10,786 bases of DNA from Vallitaleaceae bacterium (GTDB lineage Bacteria; Bacillota; Clostridia; Lachnospirales; Vallitaleaceae): contig JAQICP010000186.1 in assembly GCA_027858555.1 (NCBI GenBank), positions 1 through 10,786 on the forward strand, given 5' to 3'. Numbering within the stretch: position 1 is the first letter of the stretch; each line of letters starts with the position of its first letter. The notes under the pieces are model-generated. The model saw only the letters and a program-made list of their open reading frames with translations. It was not told the origin of the DNA and made no database searches. Positions 5,574 through 10,786 of this stretch are shown here, in pieces. The translations under genes and the position numbers were made by a program.

Positions 5574-6773
5574 ATGGGAATCATTGTACAGAAATTCGGT
5601 GGCACTTCGTTAGCGACACCTGAAAGCAGATTAAAAGCTTTAGCAAAAATTATTGATGCTAAAGAAAACGGAGATACAGTAGTTGTAGTCGTTTCTGCCA
5701 TGGGTAGACTTGGTAGTCCTTATGCAACAGATACATTACTTAGTTTGGTTGGATATAAGGAAGCAAAAGTATGTAATCAGGAATTAGATTTGCTTATATC
5801 AACAGGGGAGGTAATCGCATCTGTGATTATGTCAAACTTGTTAAATAGTCATGGACTAGATGCAAAAGCTTTAACAGGTGGAGGCGCAGGTGTTATTACA
5901 GATGATAATCACCTTGCTGCTGAAGTGTTACATATCGATACGAATCATATTCGCAACTTACTAGAGACTGGGATTATTCCTGTCATTGCAGGTTTTCAAG
6001 GAAGAGGACCTCACAATGAAGTAACGACAATTGGCAGAGGTGGCTCTGATACAACGGCAGCGCTTTTTGGAGAAGCCCTAAAAGCTGAGCGGGTTGAAAT
6101 ATATACAGATGTTGATGGCATAATGACGGCTGATCCTAAGGTGTGCATCAGCGCCAAGATTATCGATGAAGTAAGCTACACTGAAGTCTTTCAGATGGCA
6201 GATAGCGGAGCAAAAGTAATTCATCCAAGAGCCGTTGAAATTGCTATGCGATCTGGTATTAAAATGCTCATAAAAAATACATTCAATGATCATGTAGGTA
6301 CGCGCATCAGCCATTACAACCATATTGATAAAAAGTATCATATAGAAGAGAAACTTATTACTAGTATTGCTCACAGAACTAACAGAGTACAAGTGCATGT
6401 GGAAGGCGCTATGGATGACGAGGTGTTTTTTGCAAAATTGGCACAAGAAGAAGTATCAATAGATATCATCAATATATTTCCTAATCGACGTGTATTTACA
6501 ATTGATGCGGATAAGAAAGAAAAGGCACTAGAAGTCATAAAGGAACACGCTGTATCCCATTATTTTATTGATAATTGCTGCAAAGTGACTGTCATTGGTG
6601 AACGGATGACCGGTGTACCTGGTGTTATGGCAAAAATCATTAAAAGCCTAGCTAGTGAAAATATCGAAATATTACAAACTGCGGACTCTTTATCAACAAT
6701 TGCATGCCTAATTAGACAACAAGATTTAAAAAAATCAATAGCCGCCTTACATCAGGCATTTGATTTAAACTAA
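5574..6773 (+). CDS. dapG: Aspartate kinase, DapG-like
   Basis: The 399-residue enzyme phosphorylates aspartate, the first step toward diaminopimelate, lysine, threonine and methionine. The kinase domain carries KFGGTS at 7-12, SAMGRLGSPYATDTLL at 41-56, GRGGSDTTA at 154-162, YTDVDGIMTADP at 177-188 and GAKVIHPRAVEIA at 212-224. Two regulatory ACT domains follow, about 265-325 and 338-399. From memory, SAMGR-G-PYATD and the ILQTADS segment near 367-372 are closer to Bacillus DapG (the diaminopimelate-sensitive enzyme) than to LysC, so the symbol is tentative. In that last segment the DapG pattern ADSHTTIWVLV is replaced by ADSLSTIACLI, which could alter feedback control. The gene is monocistronic, with its own promoter and terminator, and no other lysine-pathway gene is adjacent. 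Confidence 0.93.
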   Translation: MGIIVQKFGGTSLATPESRLKALAKIIDAKENGDTVVVVVSAMGRLGSPYATDTLLSLVGYKEAKVCNQELDLLISTGEVIASVIMSNLLNSHGLDAKALTGGGAGVITDDNHLAAEVLHIDTNHIRNLLETGIIPVIAGFQGRGPHNEVTTIGRGGSDTTAALFGEALKAERVEIYTDVDGIMTADPKVCISAKIIDEVSYTEVFQMADSGAKVIHPRAVEIAMRSGIKMLIKNTFNDHVGTRISHYNHIDKKYHIEEKLITSIAHRTNRVQVHVEGAMDDEVFFAKLAQEEVSIDIINIFPNRRVFTIDADKKEKALEVIKEHAVSHYFIDNCCKVTVIGERMTGVPGVMAKIIKSLASENIEILQTADSLSTIACLIRQQDLKKSIAALHQAFDLN

Positions 6774-6783
6774 GATAATAACT

Positions 6784-6835
6784 AAGTCATTGTATAGACC
6801 TATTGTAAAAAAAGGGTCTTTTACAATGACTTTTT
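6784..6835 (+). terminator. Aspartate kinase terminator
   Basis: AAGTCATTGTA (6784-6794) pairs perfectly with TACAATGACTT (6822-6832). The stem continues with AGACC/GGTCT across a small internal mismatch, and the arm runs into a T-run ending at 6835. It starts ten bases after the stop codon. Confidence 0.88.
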
Positions 6836-6841
6836 AATCGT

Positions 6842-6871
6842 ATTCTAATTCTCATGTCCATCGATTCTAAT
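6842..6871. promoter_or_regulatory. Spaced direct repeat and -10 box ahead of the DUF1700 operon
   Basis: ATTCTAAT occurs at 6842-6849 and again at 6864-6871, spaced 22 bp or two helical turns. A -10-like TATACT follows at 6882-6887 with no recognisable -35 box. The layout would fit a regulator-dependent promoter; the binding protein is unknown. Confidence 0.35.
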
Positions 6872-6922
6872 GATTTATGGCTATACTAAGTTTAATAAAG
6901 AAGTCGTAAGGAGGAGTAAACA

Positions 6923-7633
6923 TTGGATAAAACATTGTATTTAAAAACACTTAGAGTGGCATTAAATAAATTAAATGAAAATGCAGTAGATAAAAACACA
7001 GTAGAAGATATTATTGCTGACTATTCCATGCATTTCGATGAAGCGATAGCTGAAGGTATTACGGTGGATGAAACAATCAGTAGATTAGGTAGCCCCGAGC
7101 TAGTAGCCCAGAAATACCGACAATGTAATGGAAAAGCATCAACAGAAGCATCAACAGAAGCACCAACAGACGCACCAACAGAAGCACCGACAGAAGCACC
7201 AATTATAAAGGTACCAAAGGATGCTATTAATACAACCCATGAGCCATCAACTGAAAATAGCAAGGTTTCATACAAGCAACAACACACGAAAGTAAAACGC
7301 ACGCCACTAGCAAGTCTGATTGTGTTTTGCGGTTTGGCTTTTCTGAATCTGACATTTGTACTTGGTCCATTCATTGCAGTTTGGGCAACTTGGTTCGCAT
7401 TTATTGTTGCAGGCGCGGCCTTATTGATAGAAAGTGCTAGAATGATTATTTTTGCTTCGATGGATGCTTATATTGCAAGTGGTATTAGTGATATAACCTT
7501 ATTTGCGCAGATAGGATTCTATTTAACTTTTGGATTATTTATTGTATTTATTATGTTACAGGCAGGGAAGGGATTAAGCTATATTACAAAAAAATATATT
7601 AATTGGAATATGGCATTAGTGAAAGGGGAATAA
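6923..7633 (+). CDS. DUF1700 (HAAS domain) membrane protein
   Basis: The 236-residue product starts with a helical HAAS/DUF1700 domain (about 1-67): LKTLRVALNKLNENAV, then IIADYSMHFDEAIAEG and ISRLGSPELVAQKY, all matching the family pattern from memory. A low-complexity linker of repeated (S/P)TEA units follows at 72-93. After a basic stretch near 120-126 come three hydrophobic segments at about 128-150, 151-176 and 191-213. The start codon is TTG, supported by AAGGAGG at 6908-6914 eight bases upstream; no ATG alternative has such a site. It is the first gene of a two-gene operon with the DUF4097 gene, one base downstream. HAAS proteins usually serve envelope-related or signalling roles beside a PadR-type regulator, but no such regulator gene is in this window. 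Exact function is unknown. Confidence 0.85.
   Translation: MDKTLYLKTLRVALNKLNENAVDKNTVEDIIADYSMHFDEAIAEGITVDETISRLGSPELVAQKYRQCNGKASTEASTEAPTDAPTEAPTEAPIIKVPKDAINTTHEPSTENSKVSYKQQHTKVKRTPLASLIVFCGLAFLNLTFVLGPFIAVWATWFAFIVAGAALLIESARMIIFASMDAYIASGISDITLFAQIGFYLTFGLFIVFIMLQAGKGLSYITKKYINWNMALVKGE
7136..7202 (+). repeat. 12-bp in-frame tandem repeat
   Basis: Five units of GCA(T/C)C(A/G)ACAGA(A/C) occupy 7136-7195, with a partial sixth. The first two units are identical and the rest differ at one to three bases. They encode ASTE/APTE/APTD tetrapeptides in the linker between the HAAS domain and the membrane segments. Such repeats change copy number by replication slippage without breaking the frame. 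Confidence 0.85.
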
Positions 7634-7634
7634 T

Positions 7635-8696
7635 ATGAATAACGGAAAGATGATTGGTTTACTAGGTGGATTGGCTTTGGTATTTTTAATAGTAGTCGTG
7701 GTATCGGCTATAACAGATGCACAGAACTACGAAGGTGACTCAGTTACATTTGAATACACAGATAGCTTTGAAATGGAAAATCAGGCCATAGAAGTGAATT
7801 TCTCTTCAGAAAACATCGACATATATCAATCTAACACAGGTAAACTTGAAGTTTATTTTATAAGGGATTGCAACTCAAAAGATGAATACGAAGAATATCA
7901 AAATAATTTTGACGTTAATGTAACTGATTCTAAAGTTGAGATTTCACTTGACGACATCAAGCATGATCGATGGAGGTTCAATAATTTTTTATCACGACTT
8001 ATTGCAGGTAATTTCAATTTTGAAAGTAGATTAGAACTTGGCATACCGGAAGGCTTTGAAGGCGACCTGATTGTGACTGTATCTTCTGGCAACATTATGA
8101 TAGAAGATGTCAGTTCAACAGACATGAACGTAAAAGCCTCATCAGGCAATATTGTCGTTAACGATATTAGTACTGATCAATTAGAATTGAGTGCTTCATC
8201 AGGAAATATTGAGGTTTTTTCCATTGATGCTGATAATATGCTTAAGGCAGTTACTTCATCTGGTCGAATAACCATTGATGGTATAACTTGTGATGAATTA
8301 GTACTTAGGGCAACTTCAGGCAACATATCCGGTGAGGATATCATTGCTAATATGACTAGTGCAGATACATCTTCTGGGAGATTATCATTAAACGGAGAAA
8401 TGGGTGAAGGCGAATTTGGTGCATCTTCTGGTAATGTGGAAGTGACATATACAGAAATTCAAGGTGATATTGAGGCACATGCATCTTCAGGTAATGTACG
8501 TTTCAGTATTCCGAAAGATACAGAATTTGAATTATTTGCTGAGTTCTCATCAGGTAATTTTAATACGGATTTTGACCTTGATCACGTGGATGTGGGCGAC
8601 CATCAATATTATGGGGAGACCAAAGATGCTAACCTGGGCATTCAGATCAATATCAGTACATCTTCAGGCAATTCAAATCTTGACGAAATGCATTAA
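7635..8696 (+). CDS. DUF4097-family repeat protein, membrane-anchored
   Basis: The 353-residue product has an N-terminal membrane anchor (about 6-26) and a long extracytoplasmic part. From residue 150 a (S/T)SG(N/R) turn recurs ten times, at 150, 169, 188, 208, 227, 246, 264, 284, 305 and 343. The step is about 19 residues, with the last gap equal to two steps. This is the signature of DUF4097, expected to form a right-handed beta-helix or stacked beta-sheet. Bacillus LiaG and YvlB carry the same domain, and LiaG belongs to an envelope-stress operon, so a cell-wall role is plausible but unproven. The sequence ends with a TSSGN turn typical of the family's C-terminus. It begins one base after the DUF1700 stop codon, with AAAGGGG inside the upstream gene as ribosome binding site, so the two are probably translated from one mRNA. 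A shared function at the membrane is likely. Confidence 0.88.
   Translation: MNNGKMIGLLGGLALVFLIVVVVSAITDAQNYEGDSVTFEYTDSFEMENQAIEVNFSSENIDIYQSNTGKLEVYFIRDCNSKDEYEEYQNNFDVNVTDSKVEISLDDIKHDRWRFNNFLSRLIAGNFNFESRLELGIPEGFEGDLIVTVSSGNIMIEDVSSTDMNVKASSGNIVVNDISTDQLELSASSGNIEVFSIDADNMLKAVTSSGRITIDGITCDELVLRATSGNISGEDIIANMTSADTSSGRLSLNGEMGEGEFGASSGNVEVTYTEIQGDIEAHASSGNVRFSIPKDTEFELFAEFSSGNFNTDFDLDHVDVGDHQYYGETKDANLGIQINISTSSGNSNLDEMH
8082..8672 (+). repeat. Diverged ~57-bp coding repeat of the DUF4097 gene
   Basis: Each unit contains a TC(A/T)TC(A/T)GG(C/T) core coding for SSG, spaced about 57 bp. The units are strongly diverged between cores, so this is an old protein-level repeat rather than a recent DNA duplication. 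Confidence 0.7.
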
Positions 8697-8738
8697 GATA
8701 ATTCTCGAAGTTAATATACAAATATCATTATTTGTTCG

Positions 8739-8773
8739 AAAAAGTTGGTTGATATTATATCAATCAGCTTTTT
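8739..8773 (+). terminator. Terminator of the DUF1700/DUF4097 operon
   Basis: A 16-bp stem (8739-8754 with 8758-8773) with two G-U pairs closes a TTA loop. The A-run at the start of the stem and T-run at its end allow function in both directions. It lies about 40 bases after the DUF4097 stop codon. Confidence 0.88.
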
Positions 8774-8831
8774 AGTGTTTGAAATACTTTTATATCAGTA
8801 GTAAATTAGCCTAACTTTAGCTGGCGTTTTA

Positions 8832-8840
8832 TGTTATATT
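8832..8840 (+). promoter_or_regulatory. Possible extended -10 promoter of the DUF5058 operon
   Basis: TATATT (8835-8840) is preceded by TGT (8832-8834), an extended -10. There is no clear -35 box 17 bp upstream. A better -10 match, TATAAT at 8854-8859, is too close to the Shine-Dalgarno (AGGAGGG, 8861-8867) to be used. Confidence 0.4.
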
Positions 8841-8872
8841 TAGATATAGAAATTATAATCAGGAGGGACTAA

Positions 8873-9586
8873 ATGAAGGATTATTTGAATTATGCTAATG
8901 GCGGATTAGTGTATCTATTAGCTGGGGTTGTTATACTTGTTGTTATGGTGCAATCTGTTGTGTTCTTAAGAATTGCATTAAAAAGAGGGAAAGAAATAGG
9001 GATGGAAAAAAGTACCATGGTTCAAGCTATCAAATCAAGTGCGGTATTTTCCATAGTACCATCCTTACCAATTGTTATCTCATTAATAGCCATTGCACCG
9101 GTACTGGGCACACCATTTTCGTGGTTAAGACTTTCGGTTATCGGATCTAATAGTTATGAATTGATTGCAGCTAACGCTGGTGCTAATGCCATGGGACTTG
9201 AATCCATCAATGATGTGGGCTACGATGCAGTTGTCTTTTCTAATTCAATGTGGGTTATGACCTTAGGAATCATATGGGGATTACTTGCTTGTATCTTCAT
9301 TCTAAAGAGATATCAAAAAGCAATGAAAAATGTTCAGAAGAAAGACTCTATATGGGCAGAAATTATGATTAATGCTTTGTTTTTCGGTATGATTTCAGTC
9401 TTCCTTGGAAGACCTTTTGCATCTGGTGGGATTGGTTTGTATGTCCTACTTAGCAGTGCTGCAATTATGCTGGGTTTAACGCATCTGTCAAAAAAAATGA
9501 ATATAAAATGGTTAGCTGATTTTGCTTTATCTGTAAGTATGATTGCAGGCATGGCACTGGCGATACTGTTTTCGAATATAGGGTAG
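8873..9586 (+). CDS. DUF5058-family membrane protein
   Basis: This 237-residue protein is almost entirely hydrophobic, with about six membrane segments (roughly 12-34, 56-76, 121-145, 163-185, 188-205 and 213-235). Short charged loops include KRGKEIGMEKSTMVQAIKSSA near 38-58. From memory, the pattern AIKSSAVFSIVPSLPI, then APVLGTPFSWLRLSVIGS and YELIAANAGANAMG, matches DUF5058, an uncharacterised family of Firmicutes. No catalytic or nucleotide-binding motif is seen, so a transporter-like role is only inferred. The start is set by AGGAGGG five bases before the ATG. It is the first gene of an apparent operon: the next membrane protein starts nine bases after its stop codon, and an M20 peptidase gene follows. 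Confidence 0.8.
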   Translation: MKDYLNYANGGLVYLLAGVVILVVMVQSVVFLRIALKRGKEIGMEKSTMVQAIKSSAVFSIVPSLPIVISLIAIAPVLGTPFSWLRLSVIGSNSYELIAANAGANAMGLESINDVGYDAVVFSNSMWVMTLGIIWGLLACIFILKRYQKAMKNVQKKDSIWAEIMINALFFGMISVFLGRPFASGGIGLYVLLSSAAIMLGLTHLSKKMNIKWLADFALSVSMIAGMALAILFSNIG

Positions 9587-9595
9587 GGGGCGCAT

Positions 9596-10261
9596 ATGGA
9601 TTATTATAATAGAATTCACAGAACAGGACGAATATGGACATCAATCGTACTCGTATTAATACTTTCAGTACCAGTAATTTTTAGTCTTTACTATCAGGTT
9701 TTACCACCTTTCAAAAACTTGGCAACTGGGTTTTTAACCGTTTTCATGGTTTATTTTCCAGTTTCGATCGCTGAATTTTTAACCTATACACCAATGCTTG
9801 GTAGTAATGCTTCTTATCTGGTTTTTGTAACTGGTAATCTTACCAATCTTAAGATTCCATGCGCATTGATGGCCATGGATCTGGCAAAAGCGAAACCTCA
9901 AACAGATGAGGGTGAAGTCATAGCGGGTATTGCCGTAGCAGTTTCATCAATAGTGACGGCTACAATTGTACTAATTGGCATGTTCTTACTGATTCCTTTA
10001 AAGCCAATACTAGAGTCGGCAGTGTTGGCGCCTGCATTTGAGAATGTATTACCAGCACTGTTTGGTGCACTTGCGGCTTACTTCATATCAAAGCAATGGA
10101 AACTCGCAATCGTACCACTTGGTTTGATTGTATTACTGTTTGTATTCATTGATATCCCAGTTGGAGTCGAAGGCGTATTTATTCCAGTACTAGGAGCGAT
10201 ATCCGTTATTAGTGCTAGAATCATGTATAAAAAAGGATTTATAAAAGCATATAAAGAATAA
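9596..10261 (+). CDS. Conserved multi-spanning membrane protein, partner of DUF5058
   Basis: This 221-residue protein has about six or seven hydrophobic segments (roughly 17-36, 42-65, 109-133, 147-163, 167-187 and 190-208). A conserved-looking core reads TPMLGSNASYLVFVTGNLTN and continues KIPCALMAMDLAKAKP. A polar loop, QTDEGEVIAG, precedes the middle segments. From memory this type of protein regularly sits next to DUF5058 in Clostridia, but I know no assigned function. Its ribosome binding site, TAGGGGG (9584-9590), overlaps the stop codon of DUF5058, so translation of the two is probably coupled and equal amounts may be needed. The LG...S core echoes APVLGTPFSWLRL of DUF5058, which could mean distant homology or a common substrate path. 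A two-subunit membrane transporter is a reasonable inference. Confidence 0.8.
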   Translation: MDYYNRIHRTGRIWTSIVLVLILSVPVIFSLYYQVLPPFKNLATGFLTVFMVYFPVSIAEFLTYTPMLGSNASYLVFVTGNLTNLKIPCALMAMDLAKAKPQTDEGEVIAGIAVAVSSIVTATIVLIGMFLLIPLKPILESAVLAPAFENVLPALFGALAAYFISKQWKLAIVPLGLIVLLFVFIDIPVGVEGVFIPVLGAISVISARIMYKKGFIKAYKE

Positions 10262-10278
10262 ATGTGAGCTTTTTGACT

Positions 10279-10332
10279 GTAAACGAGAAGCAGGAAAGTT
10301 AAGGGGCATGGCAGTAAACTAGAAATCAGGAA
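10279..10332 (+). repeat. Near-duplicate leader sequence ahead of the M20 gene
   Basis: GTAAACGAGAAGCAGGAA (10279-10296) recurs as GTAAACTAGAAATCAGGAA (10314-10332), offset by about 35 bp. Both copies are followed by an AAGGGG-type Shine-Dalgarno and an ATG. The first ATG (10308) opens only a four-codon frame; the second (10345) is the M20 start. Confidence 0.5.
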
Positions 10333-10344
10333 GGGGTTAGGTGT

Positions 10345-10786
10345 ATGACATTAAGTGAGAAATTAGCAAGAGCAATACAATTAGATACGATATCTTCAAA
10401 AGCGACAGATGAAAGACCCAATGTATTTGATCGATATCATGATTTGATGGCTGAGTTATTTCCATTAATTCATGAAAAATGTGAGAAGACAATTATAAAT
10501 GACTTTAGTTTACTATATAAGTGGGCTGGGACAGATCCTGCTATCAAACCAAAGCCAATCATATTAATTGCCCATTATGATGTGGTGCCGATTGAGAAAA
10601 GTACCCTTAATCAATGGACATATGAGCCATTTTCTGGTCATACGGATGAAACCTATGTATGGGGAAGAGGTGCCATGGATACTAAAGTTACAATGATTAG
10701 TGCCATGGAGGCTGTAGAACGCCTTATAAAATCTGGGTTTGTGCCAAAAAGGGATATCTACTTAGCATTTGGTCATGATGAAGAGG
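10345..10786 (+). CDS. M20-family metallopeptidase, 5' part of gene
   Basis: The frame is open to the end of the window, giving 147 residues of an M20 family amidohydrolase/peptidase, a two-zinc enzyme that cleaves dipeptides or N-acyl amino acids. Visible are AHYDVVP (first zinc histidine and neighbouring Asp), the substrate-side sequence WTYEPFSG, WGRGAMDTK (the bridging Asp) and LAFGHDEE (the catalytic Glu region). The pattern with WGRGAMDTK and LAFGHDEE is, from memory, closer to the carboxypeptidase/PM20D1-like branch than to ArgE or PepT. No signal peptide is present, so it is cytoplasmic. The start is supported by GGAAGGGG (10329-10336), eight bases before the ATG. It lies 83 bases after the membrane protein gene with no terminator between, so it is probably in the same transcript. 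The C-terminal half, with the dimerisation domain, is outside the window. Confidence 0.92.
   Translation, partial: MTLSEKLARAIQLDTISSKATDERPNVFDRYHDLMAELFPLIHEKCEKTIINDFSLLYKWAGTDPAIKPKPIILIAHYDVVPIEKSTLNQWTYEPFSGHTDETYVWGRGAMDTKVTMISAMEAVERLIKSGFVPKRDIYLAFGHDEE

Noticed and set aside
6078..6446. 122-codon open frame on the minus strand
   Set aside because: It is antisense to the well-conserved aspartate kinase domain and its product resembles nothing I know.
7136..7202. CRISPR-like or other mobile-element repeat
   Set aside because: The units are 12 bp, contiguous and in frame, with no spacers and no cas genes, so this is a protein low-complexity repeat.
7021..7374. 117-codon open frame on the minus strand with GASVGASV repeats
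   Set aside because: The repeats are only the complement of the 12-bp coding repeat of the DUF1700 gene, and the plus-strand frame has the recognisable domain and ribosome binding site.
8464..8775. 103-codon open frame on the plus strand
   Set aside because: It overlaps the DUF4097 gene in another frame and runs through the terminator hairpin. It is a shadow of the SSGN repeats.
8854..8859. Perfect TATAAT as the -10 box of the DUF5058 operon
   Set aside because: Transcription would start inside the Shine-Dalgarno sequence, removing the ribosome binding site.

Overview
This window looks like ordinary chromosome from a low-GC, Gram-positive anaerobe of the class Clostridia. The base composition is clearly AT-rich by eye. 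Shine-Dalgarno sequences are strong (AAGGAGG type), and terminators are hairpins followed by T-runs. The RNase P RNA has the class A layout seen in Clostridia rather than the class B layout of Bacillus. The gene families also fit: a nucleoside kinase with a GGSCF tail, a PPi-type phosphofructokinase, TraX, a DUF1700/DUF4097 pair and DUF5058. A Lachnospirales-like host is my inference. I see no insertion sequence, phage gene, CRISPR array or tRNA.

Layout. Bases 1-732 hold the 3' part of a nucleoside (uridine) kinase gene. RNase P RNA (825-1174) follows, with its own promoter and a strong two-tier terminator. Next come an unrecognised lipoprotein (1361-1939) and a PAP2-family membrane phosphatase (2023-2874) with a near-consensus promoter. 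A convergent intergenic stretch (2875-3182) contains at least three hairpins and no convincing gene. On the minus strand lie a TraX-family membrane protein (4463-5380) and, 71 bases downstream of it, a PPi-type 6-phosphofructokinase (3183-4391). Divergent from traX is a DapG-like aspartate kinase (5574-6773) with its own promoter and terminator. A two-gene plus-strand operon then encodes a DUF1700 (HAAS) membrane protein with a 12-bp tandem repeat (6923-7633) and a DUF4097 repeat protein (7635-8696), closed by a 16-bp terminator stem. The last block is DUF5058 (8873-9586), a second multi-spanning membrane protein (9596-10261) and the start of an M20 metallopeptidase that runs off the window (10345 onward).

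How the genes work together. The first two-thirds are housekeeping: nucleotide salvage, tRNA processing, lipid-phosphate recycling, glycolysis, and lysine/diaminopimelate/threonine precursor synthesis. The DUF1700/DUF4097 pair is a cell-envelope module of a type often linked to envelope stress. It has no PadR-type regulator gene beside it here, but an 8-bp direct repeat spaced 22 bp lies in its promoter region. The most interesting part is the last trio. Two small hydrophobic proteins of unknown function are tightly linked to a cytoplasmic M20 hydrolase, which suggests an uptake-and-hydrolysis module for a peptide-like or N-acylated amino acid. That function is inference.
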